Positions 45,320 through 58,187 of a stretch of DNA of 64,000 nt are shown here, one piece after another. A program made the position numbers and the translations under genes. The stretch spans positions 91,814,968 through 91,878,967 of the forward strand of contig NC_064830.1 of NCBI RefSeq assembly GCF_024166365.1, written 5' to 3'. The notes below the pieces were generated by a model. That model saw only the letters and a list, made by a program, of their open reading frames with translations, searched no databases and was not told the origin of the DNA. The first letter of the stretch is position 1. Every line of letters starts with the position of its first letter. This stretch comes from Elephas maximus indicus. Its lineage: Eukaryota; Chordata; Mammalia; Proboscidea; Elephantidae.

Positions 45320-47700
45320 ACACCATGAATACCCCAGCCCCTTCCTCCCTCCTACTAAGGACTCCCACTTCTCCCTAGATCTCAGCATACCCTTCCACAT
45401 TGGCCAGGGCAGCCTCCCCATCCTGCCCCCACCAAGCCTCACTCCCAGGAGACAGCTCCGAAGACTGTACAGAGCATGTGCATAGCAACTAGGCTTGCCA
45501 GGCACCTCAGGAAGCAGCAATTCTGATGCAGATTAAAAGTGGTGTGTTTGAGGTCACTTCTGGGGACCAGCTGCTCCTTGGCAGTACATAAAACCCTAGA
45601 AGCAGAAAGATGAGGACAGTGAGAGCTGGAGGAGTGGGGCAGGTCACATCCCCTGCCAGAAGGGAGTTATGTGATTTGGAAGTCATCCAGTGAGAGATGG
45701 GCTGAAGGAAGACAGGGTATGGGTTCAGATGGAGATGGCAGAACAAGCGGGGTGAGTACCACCCTTGCAGGAGAGCCCTGCCGTGGCCTGGGCTAGGGCA
45801 CTGGTCATGAAGTCCAGGTTTCCCCAAGGGGATCAACCTGTCCTCCCTCTCTCTTCTCCACCCTCAGGCCAGGGGTCCTAACCCAAGGTGGGACCCACTG
45901 CAGCATAGGTGCCTCTTCCACTTCTAGGACACTGGTCCTCCACATCTTCCTCCTCTTCTCCAGACCCCAGGCCAGCTTCTACCACCCCACCCCCAGAATC
46001 ATTGCTGCCCCACTTGGTGCCAGAACCATCAATGCAGTGAACCTGGTGTTCCTGAGAGATTTATCCTCTCCAGATTCTCTTCCCCCAACATCGGCAGGTG
46101 CCTAGTGTGGTTATGGGGCTGGGAGGATCCTTGCAGTAGTATTGGTTTGGAGGGCCAACATGCCACAGACCAAAATGTGTCTCCTGTGTGCCTCTGGATT
46201 ATACAGCTCATCCACCTGCCCTATGCTCCCTTACCACTGGAAAGATTCATCTTGATCACAAGACACTTACCTGCGTGGGGATGGGAATGGGGTAGTTATG
46301 ACCTGGCAGAAGAGGTGACCTCCCAACACACACACACTCACAAGTAAGCATGTGCTTGTCCACAGGTACAGATCCCATCAAGAATCAGTATCCCAAGTTG
46401 TCACAGGGTACAGTTACCCTGTCAGAGGAGATTAGATCCGCTGGATCAGGACCTATGAAGACCTCCTTGATCCCTGTAGGAAGCCAGGTGAAATGTGAAA
46501 TCAGGATCCCAGACCCACCAGCAGGCATCACCCCACATTTCATCTTTCTCTCCCCAACAGGGATAAAACTACTTCGTGCAAATTAAATAATGTACCCCTT
46601 CTTCAAAGCCCTTTACTGCCATCTGATGGAAAATTGCCCTAATGGCTCTATGAATCTATGTTGACTATGGAGCTGTGCCGGGCACCATCTGGACAATGGT
46701 AAGAGGCGGCCTAAGGAACAGGCATGGAGATACAGGGTGGGCTCCAGGAAAGGAGGAACCCACAGGGCCCAGTCAGGGGTGTGGGGAAAGCAGTGGTGGG
46801 AGACAAGGGTTTCGGACTGGGCAGACAGATGGCTAGTCTGATACCACTAACTGGGACCTCAGTGGAGTTACCGAACCTCTTAAAGCCACAGTTACTTATT
46901 TAGAAAATGAGAGTGGTGGAAACACAACCTTGATGGACCACCCTTAGGACTAAATGAGATGATAAATGCAAAGCTTGGCTTGGCATGAAGTGCCCTGACG
47001 ATGGTAGAAATAACAACAGAAATAGACAAGAGAGGGAAAGAGGAAGAGAGGCTGTTCTCCAGGCAGCAGACAAGACACCACTAGCTTGAGAAGTTTTTAA
47101 CTAGAAATTAGCTGTCCCATGGAACCAGTGTCACCAAGGGCCTATGTTACCATGGACAGAAGACTGGATGGTGACGGGGTGGAATGTTTAAGGGAATGGG
47201 GCAGGGGCTCCATCAGCTAATGCCCAGGCTGAAGTCCCATTGGCCAGGGCTTTCATACAGGGACGCTTCCCAGTTCCTGGACACAACCTAGAGCTCCTCA
47301 GCCACCCCCGTAAGGCCGTTGTGAGCTGCCGAAAAAGTGAAGGCCAAGCCAGAGGCCAAGGCGTGCTTGGCCAAAATGGCCGAGACACTGGCAGAAATAG
47401 ATGTCCACGTACCGCAGCGCCACCAAGAGCTCAGGGCTAGAGCAGACAGACTGTCCGTGTTCCTCTGCTCTTCAGCCATCCCCCCTGACCTCCTAACATC
47501 TCCACCCAGGTCCTACCCAGAGCCTAGTGCCTTCTGCCGGGGACTCTCCCACCAGACCTGAAGGTTGACTAGACTGAGGGTAGAGGCGTGAGAGACTCCT
47601 TCCCCCCAGGCCCCAGCCCCTTGACTTGTGGCCTAGGCTGGTGGGCTAAAGAGAGGGGCAGTTGGCAGTGGGCACACGGTCCCTTCATTTTGGACACTCC
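45320..47700. other. Mostly unique intergenic sequence, no supported gene
   Basis: Moderately GC-rich, with a MIR-like stretch at about 46870-47000. Several open frames of 60-110 codons (for example 47337-47561 on the plus strand, 45507-45836 on the minus strand) lack recognisable domains or matching splice structure, and I do not call them genes. Confidence 0.5.
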
Positions 47701-47704
47701 CTGT

Positions 47705-48124
47705 TAGGGATTGAATTGTGTCCCCCCAAAATATGTATTGTAAATCCTAAACCCCTATACCTATGAATGTAATCCCACTTGGGAATATGACTCTCTGCTA
47801 TGTTAATGGGACCATATCATTGTAGAGCGTGTGTTTTAAGCCAGTCATCTTTGAGATATAAAAAGAGCATATTAGGCACAGAGATGGAAGCACAGATGGA
47901 GGAAGACAGATGCCACACCACATGAAGATGGCCAAGGAACCAAGAAGGAACAGAAGCTGAAAAGAGACAAGGACCTTTCCCCAGAGCCAAGAGAGAGCCT
48001 TCCCCTAGAACCAGTGACCTGGATTCTGACTCCTAGCCTCCTAAACTGTGAGAACATAAATTTCTGTTCATTAAAGCCACCCACTTGTGGTATTTCTGTT
48101 ATAGCAGCACTAGATAACTAAGAC
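47705..48124 (+). mobile_element. MaLR-like solo LTR
   Basis: Begins attgaattgtgtccccccaaaa and ends tatttctgttatagcagcac then tagataactaagac; carries AATAAATTTC-type polyadenylation signal. Confidence 0.75.
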
Positions 48125-48299
48125 ACCTCCCTTCCTCAGTGACCTTGGGGTAAAGTCCAAATTCCTCAGGGGCATTAGAGGCCCCACCTCTTCTCTCAAG
48201 TTTTATAACCCCTCCCCTACCCAATAGGAACCAGTTCAGTGTCACCAGAGACCTTACCCCAGTGCAGCCTCTGGTGCAGGGACTCCCCATCAAACTCAT

Positions 48300-48640
48300 C
48301 TCCTATTAAGTATAGACTCCCAGGCCCCACCTCAGATATGCAGAGTCAGTCTCTGGTTTCTAGGCCAAATCTGTATCTTTAACAAGCTCCCAGGTGATTC
48401 TGACATGCCCATAGTTTCCGGAACCATGACAGTCCACGCTCCCACTCAGTGCGGCTGTGGTTCTCAAATGTCAGTGGCCTTCTTAAAACAGATTGCTGGG
48501 CCCCATGCCCCCAGAGTTTCTGATTCAGTAGGTCTGGGGTGGGGCCTAAGGGTTTGCATTGCTACCAGTTCCGGGAAGGGGCACGATACTGATGCTGCTT
48601 ATCTAGGGACCCCACTTTGAGAGCCACTTCTTCAAGAACT
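48300..48640. mobile_element. hAT/MER-type DNA transposon remnants
   Basis: Phrases gtggttctcaaatg, gggccccatgcccccagagt, aacaagctcccaggtgattc and actttgagagccac match the common nonautonomous hAT layout. Exact family unresolved. Confidence 0.55.
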
Positions 48641-49021
48641 GTCAAAAGAGAAAAAATCTGAGCAATAAGTCAATTAGAGTTCAAAGGTTTCATGGGGTGG
48701 AAAAAACTGCTTAAACAGGGATCACCCCTCTGAAGGGATGAGCTTGTCACATTACAACCTTGATAGCTTAAAGAGTACAAACTGCTAAGGGGTTTCCCAA
48801 AAGGGGCATTTAAAATGATTGGTTTTCTTTCATTTAATTGGCAGGAGGCAGCTTGGATTGGTTTATTCAGTTTGCATGTCTCCATTCTATAGGCTAGCTA
48901 CTGCTTATCTAATTATTTAAGCTTTTCCCAGAACTGTCTTTATCAAGACTCTTCAGTTTCTGTGAAGGGTTGAGTTAAGTTTAAACAAGGGGAGGGCCAT
49001 TTTCTTCAACATTTTACAACT

Positions 49022-49470
49022 TCTTGTTCACCTGCATGCCAGTTCATTAGGTACCAGGCCCTATTGCAAGGTTCTTCACATCATACAGCTGTATAGAATA
49101 AATATTTAGCTTATTTTTCAGATAAGGAAAGTGAGATCTAGACAGATTAACTCAATTCCTCAAGGTCATACAGCCAGGAAAGGCAAGATTTGAACCCAGA
49201 TCTTTCTGACCCAAAAGGCTGGACTGGTTTCGCCTCCTGTGCACTGCCAATTGTCACCTCCTAGGGGCTTTTCTTTTTTTTTAGGGGCTTATCAGCACTC
49301 AGCAGCTAACCAAAAGGTTGGCAGTTTAAATCCACCAGTCTCTCAAAGTAGAATAACCCGGAGATCTACTTGTGTAAAGACTGCAGCCTAGGACACCCTA
49401 TGGGCAATTCCACTCTGTCCTACAAGGTTGTTATGAGTCAGATTCAACAGCACACAATGACAACAACAGG
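49022..49470 (+). mobile_element. MIR (49022-49240) followed by an AfroSINE (49277-49470)
   Basis: MIR: ttacagataaggaaagtg-like block and agatttgaacccagatct. The AfroSINE has a truncated head and the tail aaggttgttatgagtcagat. Confidence 0.78.
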
Positions 49471-50605
49471 GAATTACCTTGTCTTTAGAGGTTGACTAAG
49501 CACTCCCTGAAGCCTGAGAAGGTGTAGGATAGGGTTCTGAAGCCCCTCTTCCCACACAGCCTGGGGTTCAGAGGACTTTGCAGGGAGCCAATTTCTCTGC
49601 CCAGAGTGCTCATGAGAAGGTGACGGAAGCTAACTCCTAGTGTAGTCCTGAGCCCCAGTTCCTTCCATCCTCTGGAGGAAGAGCCTGGAAATGGAAGGCC
49701 CCCTGACTTCTCTCCGGTTGGTGTCAGGAAGAGTTTCCTGGATAGAGAACCAGAAACCAGGAGAAGGGAAAGGCACTCAGGCACTGCAGGCAGAGCAGGA
49801 TGAAGGCAGGTCCTGTGGGGAGAAAAGGAGGGCTGTGCCATGCAGTGGCTGGTGTCTCATAAGTGCTGCCCAGAGGTTTTGCCCAGACAGTTCCCAGGTG
49901 GAAACATATCCTTGGGGGCAGGGACCACACTAAAGGCTGGATCAGGCCACAGCTTCGGATGGGGTGGAGAGTTGAGCAGCAAATCCCAATGAGACGCTCA
50001 GATGAAAAACAATGTGGTGAGGAAAATGACAAATCTGTATGGGCTAGCAGGGATGAGGAAGAGGGAGGTGAGCCCAGGGTCCTCCTTTCATGACTTTCCT
50101 CACCTGTGACCTCTGACCCAGGATTCTCCCTTGTCACTCCCCACTCCCCACCTGTGTGGTATGGGCCTGAGGTCCCTCCTGACAGTGCTCATTCCCCTCT
50201 GCCTGTTCTTCCCAGGCCCCGGCTTAGTGCATCTTCTTATTGGCTCCTGGATCTTAAAGTGCCTCTTGGGTGGGGGAGGGGAGAACACAGCCTGGGAGTG
50301 AGAGTCAGGGGCTCAAAGGTAGTGACTCGCACCCCTGAAGCCCATACTGATCACATTGGGTGAGAATGGCAGAACTAAGCAATAAATATCCTTGAGTCAT
50401 CCTTCTCTATCCCATTCATTGAGCACCTACTGCATGCCAGGTACCATGTGGGAACAGAGCAGTGAGCACAGTCCAGGGGCAGAGCATGGGAGGGGATTTA
50501 GGGAAGGCCTCCTGAGGAGCTGAAGAGTAGATCTGAAAAAGAATAAGAACAAGCCAGGTGAAGAATGTGGTGGGCAGGCAACTCTCAAAATGGAAGAATC
50601 AGCAT

Positions 50606-50665
50606 TTGCCAAGGTACAGGGGAAGAGAAACAAACTTGCCAAGGTACAGGGGAAGAGAAACAAAC
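50606..50665. repeat. Exact 30-bp tandem duplication
   Basis: Two adjacent identical 30-nt units, at 50606-50635 and 50636-50665, starting TTGCCAAGGTACAGG. An L2-like fragment lies just upstream (about 50405-50490). Confidence 0.9.
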
Positions 50666-50919
50666 TGAAACTAGCCAAGAACAGGAGAAGTAACAGTGAG
50701 GGGAAACCTGGAGAGATGAGCTTGGGCAAGCAGGCAGGGACCACAGCCCAGAGCAGAGGTGAGAGCCTGGATTCCATCCCAATTGTAACAGGATGCCCTG
50801 AAAAGTTACAATGAAAAGATCTCTCTAATCTCATAAACATTATTTTAAAAATCTGCATGCTAAAAAAAATAATAAAATATATTCTTTGAGAAGAAGAATA
50901 AAGTGAGGAATCACTCTAA

Positions 50920-51072
50920 ACCCAGCCGTCAAGTCACTTCCGACTCATAGCGACCCTGTAGGACAGAGTAGAACTGCCCCATACGGTTTCCAAGGGGCCC
51001 CTGGTGGATTTGAACTGCCGACCTTTTGTTAGCAGCCATAGCTCTTAACCACTATGCTACCAGGGTTTCCTT
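50920..51072 (-). mobile_element. AfroSINE
   Basis: Antisense short-type copy ending ccactatgctaccagggtttcc. Confidence 0.9.
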
Positions 51073-51074
51073 TT

Positions 51075-52390
51075 TATATATAGCTACAGTAATCAAGACC
51101 GCGTGGTATTAGAGAAGGGACAGAGATATAGATCAACGGAAGAAAACAGAGAACCCAGAAATAGACCCACACAAACATGGCCAATTTTTGACAAAGGTGC
51201 AAAAGGAATTCAATGGAGGAAGGATAGCCTTTTCAACAAACAGTGCTGGAGCAATTAGACACTCATAATGAAATAAATGAACTTTGCCTTAAACATCACA
51301 CCTTATACAAAAATTCATTCAAAAAAGGATTGCGCCCCCAAAACTATGGCACCCGGACGCTCTGTTAACTCAGGACTGAAACCATTCCCAAAGCCCACTC
51401 TTCGGGCAAAGATTTAAAAAATAGACAGGACTATAAAACAAAAAATAATACACGTGAGGAATGTGCTTCCTAGTTCAATCAGATATACGAGACCAAATGG
51501 GCAGCTCCTGTCCAAAAGCAGGATGAGAAGGCAGGAAGGGACAGGAGTGGGACAAATGGACACACAGGAACTCAGGATGGAAAGGGGAGGGTACTGTCAC
51601 ATTGTGGGCATTGCAAGCAATGTCACAAAACAACATGTGTATACATTTTTGAGTGAGAAATTAACTTGAGCTGTGCTTACCATATGGCCCAGCAATTGTA
51701 CTCTTGAGCATTTATCCCAGAGAAATGAAAATTTACGTTCACACAAAGATCTGAACACAAATGTTCATAGGAGCATTCTTTGCAATAGCCAAAAACTGGA
51801 AACTGCCCAATTGTCCTTCAACTGATGAATGGTTAAACTCCAGTGCATCCGTACCATGAAGTACTACTCAGCCATAAAAAGGAACAAAATATTGATAGAT
51901 GCAACAACTTGGATGAATCTCAAGGGGATTGTGCTGGATGAAAACAACCAATCCCAAAAGGTTATATATTGAATGATTTTGTTTACATAACATTCTTAAA
52001 TGGCAAAATTACAGAAAATAGATCAGTAGTTGCCAGAGGCTAGGGAATTGGGAAGAAGGGAGATGGCTGTGGCTATAAAAGTGTAACAAGAGATATCTTT
52101 ATGATGGAACTGTTCTGTACCTAGACAGTGGTGCTGGTCACACCTGTTATAAAATGCATACAACTAAACAAGTACACACACATAAAAATAAGTGCATGTC
52201 AAACTGGTGACATCTGAATAAGGTCTGTGGATTTTATCAATATCGATTTCCTGGTTGTGATATTGTACTATAGTTATGCAAGATTGTTACCACTGGGGGA
52301 AACAATATGAAGGGTATACAATATCTCTGTGTTGTTTCTGACAACCGTATGTAAATCCTAAATTATTTCAAAGTTAAAAGGTAAAAAAAA
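51075..52390 (+). mobile_element. L1 ORF2/3' sequence interrupted by another L1 3' UTR (about 51330-51675)
   Basis: ORF2 text (acagtaatcaagacc to ttcattcaaaaaaggattg) breaks at about 51330 for the lineage L1 3' UTR, then ORF2 3' text resumes at ccatatggcccagcaattg. ORF2 sequence expected between the two is missing, so a deletion accompanied the event. Confidence 0.75.
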
Positions 52391-52463
52391 AAGAATAGAG
52401 GCCTAACTCAGTTAAATATTTGCAACTCATATCATAGATGTTGTTATCTGCTGTTGAGTCAGT

Positions 52464-52976
52464 GTCATGGATTGAACTGTGTCCCCCAAAAATATCTGTC
52501 AACTTGGCTATGCCATGATTCCCAGTATTGTGTGATTGGCCACCATTTTGTCATCTGATGTGATTTTCCTATGTGTTGTAAATCCTATCACTATGATGTT
52601 AATGAGATGGATTAGCAGCAGTTATATTGATAAGATCTACAAAATTAGATTGTGTTTTAAGCCACTCTCTTTTGAGATAAAAAAGAGAGCAGCAAGCAGA
52701 GAGATGGGGGGGACCTCATACCACCAAGAAACAAGAGCCAGGAGAATACCACATCCTTTGGACCCAGGGTACCTGCACTGAGAAGCTCCTTGACCAGGGG
52801 AAGATTGATAACAAGGACCTTCTTCCAGAGCTGACAGAGAGAGAAAGCCTTCCCCTGGAGCCAACGCCCTGAATTTGAACTTGCAGCCTACTAGACTGTG
52901 AGAGAATAAATTTCTCTTTGTTAAAGCCATCTACTTGTGGTATTTCTGTTATAGCAGCAGTAGATGACTAAGACAG
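52464..52976 (+). mobile_element. MaLR-like solo LTR, long form
   Basis: Most complete of the five LTR copies: starts tgtcatggattgaactgtgt and ends cagtagatgactaagaca, with gagaataaatttctctttg near the 3' end. Confidence 0.78.
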
Positions 52977-53149
52977 TCAACCCCCAACTCATAGGGACCT
53001 GATGCACAACAGAATAAAATGCTGACCAGTCCTGTATACCTGCGCCATTCCTATGATCAGTTGTGGATCGTAGGGTTTTTATTGGTGGATTTCCCTGAAA
53101 TATAAAGAGCTTCTAGACATCAATAAGAAATTATAGCAAAAACAAACAT

Positions 53150-53300
53150 GTATATAGCACATAATATGTGCCAGGCACTGTTCGAAGTGTCTTCCATGCA
53201 TTAATTTAGTAGATCTTCACAACAATCCTACATCATCTCTACATAGCTAATAAGCGGTAGAGCCAGCATTTAAAGTCTCTGGCTGTCTGGCTCCAGAATG
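53150..53300 (+). mobile_element. MIR SINE
   Basis: atgtgccaggcactgttcga, cttcacaacaatcctacatc and taagcggtagagccagcatt. Confidence 0.72.
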
Positions 53301-53964
53301 CAGGCTCTTAAGCTCTATGAGTCTCTAGAAAAGACTCACAACCCTAGAGTCGAGGAAAAACAACTGGCTTTTAAACTTTGGGGAAGAGAAAGCAAGAGAA
53401 GGATGGTACCCCCACCCCCTGCCACCCCCAGATCAGCCTTCTTACATCCTCATCTGTTCCAGATTTGGGCAAAGCCAGTCCTGCCACACCTCAATTGGGC
53501 CAGTACTCAGACTCCTCCTTCAACACAAAAGAACAAGCCATGTCTTCCAAAACCTGTCCTGCAGCCACCGGGGAGAAAGAAAGGCAGGCAGAGGCCATGC
53601 CTCAGCTTCAGCAGGGAGACAGACCCCAGCATGCCTGATTAAGTGAGCAGACAGCTGTGGGGCAGGTGAGCACAGCATCCCAGGCTCCAGCAAGGAGAAG
53701 ATAGGCAGCTCCAGTAAGCAGCCAGGGGACAAAGAACCCAGCATAAGGCCACCAGGAATGCCTGCTCCCAGACTTGAGGCCTTCCCAGTGTCTTGGAAAA
53801 ACTCCAGCCTCTACATCCCCAAGCCCTGGTAAACCATGGAGATATCTCAGAGAGCGAGGTACAGACAAAAGAGGCTAGCTCAGCTTCCTGGGCTCCCAGA
53901 AACAGTCCTAGAGACTAACCCTTCATTTGACGGGCTACTGTGACTTCTTCCTTCAAATGCTGCC

Positions 53965-54765
53965 TTGGTTAGCTAGTGCTGCTATAACAGAAATACCACA
54001 AGTGGGTGGATTTCACAAACAGAAATTTATTTTCTTACAATTGAGGAGGATAGAAGACTGAATTCAGGGCACTGGCTCTAAGAAAAGCCTCTCTCTCCCC
54101 TCTCTGGGGGAAAATCCTTGTTTCATCTTCTCTAACGTTCTTCTCAGCATTTCTTGGAGATCTCCACATGGCTTCCATCCTTTCCCCATTCGAGCTTCCT
54201 TGCTTCTGTGTCTGATCTGCTCCTTTTATGTCTCAAAATTGATTAAGACTTAACCCTACACTGATATGGCCTCACTAACAACAAAGAAACCCCTATTCCC
54301 AAATGGGATTATTTCCACAGGTATATTAAAAAAAAAAAAAAAAAACCATTGATGTGGAGTCTATTCCAACTCATAGCAACCCTATAGGACAGAGTAGAGC
54401 TGCCCCATAGGTTTTCCAAGGAGTGGCTGATAGATTTGAACTGCCAACCTTTTGGTTAGCAGCTAAACTCTTAACCACTCTGCCACCAGGACTCCTTCCA
54501 TAGGTATAACCAAAAAAAAAAAAAAAAAAGCCAAACCCATTGCCATCGAGTCAATTTCAACTCATAGTGACGCTATAGGACAGAGTAGAACTGCCCCCGT
54601 AGGGTTTCCAAAGGGCGCCTGGTGGATTCAAACTGCCAACCTTTTGGTTAGGAGCCATAGTAGCTCTTAACCACTGCGCCACCAGGGTTTCCTCCACAGG
54701 TATAGGGGTTAGGGTTTACAACACATATTTTTGGAGGACACAATTTAATCCAGAACAGATGCCAA
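53965..54765 (-). mobile_element. MaLR-like LTR with two AfroSINEs (54330-54499, 54511-54693) in one target site
   Basis: The LTR starts ccttggttagctagtgctgc and resumes after the SINEs with gttagggtttacaacacat. Three copies of the target word, (T)CCACAGGTATA or CCATAGGTATA, separate the parts. Both SINEs are antisense with A-rich runs. Confidence 0.88.
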
Positions 54766-54769
54766 CCAG

Positions 54770-56320
54770 GTAGAAAATGCCAGTCCTACAGTCCTACACT
54801 CTTTCCCTCTCATTAACCTCAGTCGTGCCACACCTGAGAGGAAAATGGGAACAAGTTAAAATATAACTACAGAAAACCCACAAATGCATCTATGTACACA
54901 CAGCTATACACACAGCACACCTCTGCTGTGTGTCTGGGCATAACTCCAAGGCCAAGGCCTTAATTCCTGTGCACACCTCTGTTGTGCCTTAAATACCACA
55001 CCCGCAGATAGGAACCCTCAGCATTACCCTGCCTGAGCCCAGCTCCCCTCTCCCAAGGCTCAAATACTAAGTGGGATGAGGCAGAAGGGGAGGCAGAGGC
55101 ATGGGTAGGAAGAAGCTCTAGTCTCCAGGACTAGAACTTTGTGTCTGAGTCGGGGAAGAGGAACTGTTCCAAGGTTTAAGCAGAAAAGGTTTTACTTAGG
55201 GAAACTCAGAGACAGCTTAAGAAACAATTCACTTTGGACTGCTAGGAACAAGGTTGAAGGAAGTTGTGTGTCCTCAAACCCTGGACTATGAGGTGGACAA
55301 AGGAAACCCAGGACTCAAACCATAGTTTCCGGAAGCTGGCAGGGAAGCAGAGTAATCGGATGGTTCAACCCTAACATTTTATTTGAAAAAACTAAAGTTC
55401 AGTAGAGGAAGGTGACCCTCTCAAATTCACACAGCAAAGTGGTGGCAACACTGGGACGAGCACCCAGCTCTCTGTACTCTTTGTCAAATACTCTTCCTCT
55501 TACTTGCTCCACATGGCATTCTTTAAAAAAAAAAAAAAAACTCCCAAAATGGTTGCTGGTTGGAACCACAAGACCGCTGGTTGGATTGTGCTTTCCACAC
55601 TTCTGGTGAGGTTTACTTTCCAGTTCATTCAGCACCTTCTATGTGCTAGGCACTATTTTAGGCCATAGGGATAGTAATCATAAACCATAATTCATAATAG
55701 CCATTATCATAACAATAGCAGCTAGCATTTATTTTGCCCTTATGTTGTGCCAGGCATCATCCTCATGACAACCCTATGATACAGGTACTACTACTATTAT
55801 CCCTGTTTTACAGATGAGGAAACTGAGGCACAGTTTACACATGCAGAAAGTATTAGTTTAAACCATTTCCCATGCTCTTAACTACTACGTTTCACTGCTG
55901 AAACGAGGATAACTAAGACAGCTGGTTTAAGCAGGAGAGTGACATGTTTTGCAGCATGGTCAATGGATTGTAGGGGTCCCAGGGAAGAAGCAAGAGAAAA
56001 GATTTGAAATTTTCAGGCAATCTGATGACTAATGGAGGAAGAGGGGTATGTGGGGCAGGACTAGTGAGAAGCTAGAGCGGATCTGGGACCAGCACTCTCA
56101 CGTTGCACTCTACACTCCCAGGACCCTCTCTCTAATAGAACGGGTGGTCTTTAAAAATAAAGACCCTTCCTAGCTAGGCCCACCCATAGCCCTACCACTT
56201 TTACCTTATGAAATTGGGCAGCCTTGGGGGGAGGGGATGGCGGAGTGCCTGGGGTTGGATGTGGAGGGGAGGGATGGTATCTGAGGTAGGATTTTTTCTC
56301 AACACCGTCATCAGGAGGAA
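54770..56320. other. Intergenic, largely unique, with L2/MIR pieces
   Basis: L2-like text at about 55620-55660 and a MIR at 55715-55855 (gccaggcatcatcctcatga, acagatgaggaaactgaggc). No exon supported. Confidence 0.6.
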
Positions 56321-56326
56321 ACACTG

Positions 56327-56432
56327 GTGGTGTAGCTATGTCTGCTAACCAAAATGTGAGCAGTTCAAATTCACCAGGTGCTCCTTGGAAACTCTATGGG
56401 GCAGTTCTATTCTGTCCTATAGGTTTGGTTTT
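56327..56432 (+). mobile_element. AfroSINE, short
   Basis: cactggtggtgtagctatgtctgctaacc-type head; the tail is truncated after ctgtcctataggtttgg. Confidence 0.8.
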
Positions 56433-56434
56433 TG

Positions 56435-57555
56435 CGGGGGTGGGGGAGTCATCAGGAGGCAGATTTTTTTCTGCCCAAGGCTCACTCTGTTGCCTCCCCT
56501 ACTGCTCCCTACCAGCAGAGAGCTGGGGTGGGTATTAATCCCCCCTCCCTAAATCTATACCAAAGGAGATCCTGCATGCTTCTTCTTCCAAGTTGGGAAG
56601 TTCCTCCTCAGGTCTCACCACAATCCTTCTCCAGGGCTCTGGGCTGAATTACTTGGGTGTACTGAGATCTCTAGGACAAGAAAGTTCTATGGACCTTCCT
56701 TCCCCTTCAACCCCCACCCCCCACCCCTGCTCCTTCTTCTCCTGGAAATCTCCCTGCCCCCTCTAGGCCAAGCCCAGACAGGACTTCATGTCTGGAGAAG
56801 AAAAGCGGGGGTGGGATGTGCCAGCAGCTCCCTTGGCTGCTGGCTGAACTCATCTTCTTCCTTTTCCCCCTTCCCACTCCCAAGATGCTCAAGAAGCCCA
56901 AGAAAAATGAGAGCTGTATTCCACAAGCCCATAGTCTCAAGCCAGGACTGGCGCCTGGGCCTGCAGCTACTTGCAAGGCTATTTACTAGTGATCCTCAAA
57001 AGCCCAACCTTCACCCTACCATACATACCCTTCTCTCACAGAAAACTTAGGCCCCCAGGAGGAAGAGGAGCTGGTCTCTAAGGAGTCATAAAAAAAAAAC
57101 CCAAAAAACTAGGAGGGGCTGATTCTGGATCTTAGTGAGGCACCACTCCAAAGCCCTGCAACCTATTAAACCTCAGAGTTCCTGGGACACAAAGAGTGCA
57201 CCAATGGTGTTCAGTCCCAGAACAGTTCCTGGCACATAAGGGGGACTTGATGAATAATTGGTGATTGAAAGCTCCAGAAATGAGCTACTGTACATCAGTC
57301 TGATTTGCGGCCCCACCTGAAAACAGGCTTTGACTTTAGGCTAAACCCAGAACTGATTTCCAGTGAAGTCACTTCATTCATCTATTGAACACCTCCAAGG
57401 CAACATGCCCTGTGTGAACTAGACTCATTAGCTGGAGGAATAAAAGCTGCATGACCTTAAACATGACCTTTCTGTCCCTCGGTTTTTCCTCTGAAAAATG
57501 GAAGCAATACTTCATCATAAAGCTCTTGAGAATTACATAGAATAAGACTTATACA
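56435..57555. other. Intergenic, no supported gene
   Basis: Unique, C-rich around 56700-56730 (CCCCCACCCC tracts). No splice-supported coding exon seen. Confidence 0.5.
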
Positions 57556-57562
57556 AATAGTC

Positions 57563-58187
57563 ATGTTTTGTGCCGCTAAATCCATTCTGACTCATAGCAA
57601 CCCTACAGGACAGAGTAGAACTGCCGTAGGGTTTCCAAGGGTGTAATCTAAACAGGAGCAGATTGCCAGATCTTTTCTCTGGTGAGTGGCTGGTGGGTTC
57701 TAACTGACAACCTTTCGGTTATAGTTAGCAGCTGAGCACTTTAACCATTGTGCTACCATGGCTCCTTAAAAATTGTCATTAAAAAAAAAAGAAACATTGC
57801 CGTGGAGTCTGTTCCAACTCATAGTGACCCTATAGTACAAAGCAGAACTGCCCCATAGAGTTTCCAAGGCTGTAATCTTTATGGAAGCAGGCTGCCACAT
57901 ATTTATCCTGCAGAGCCGCTGGTGGATTCAAACCACCAGCCTTTTGGTTAGCAGCCAAGAGCTTTAACCACTGTACTACAGGGCTCTTTAAAAAAAAAAA
58001 AGAAGAAGAAGAAGAAAATACTCATTTAAAAAAAAACGAACCTGTTGCCTCGAAGTCAATTCTGACTCATAGCTACCCTATAGGACAGAGTAGAAGTGCC
58101 CCACAGGGTTTCCAAGGAGCACATGGTGGATTCAAACTGCCAACCTTTTGGTTTGCAGCCAAGCTCTTAACTACTGCGCCACCAAAT
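57563..58187 (-). mobile_element. Three consecutive antisense AfroSINEs (57563-57766, 57790-57990, 58028-58187)
   Basis: The first two belong to the long subfamily, with the gcagattgcca / gcaggctgccac middle block; the third is short type. Each is preceded by an A-rich run. Confidence 0.9.

Noticed and set aside
47188-47561. Overlapping frames with an Ala/Glu-rich segment
   Set aside because: Looks faintly protein-like but no family recognised, no splice support, and frames open on both strands; could be an old pseudogene, not demonstrable here.
53298-53642. 114-codon plus-strand frame
   Set aside because: Begins in a MIR and continues into unique Pro-rich sequence; no domain or exon structure.
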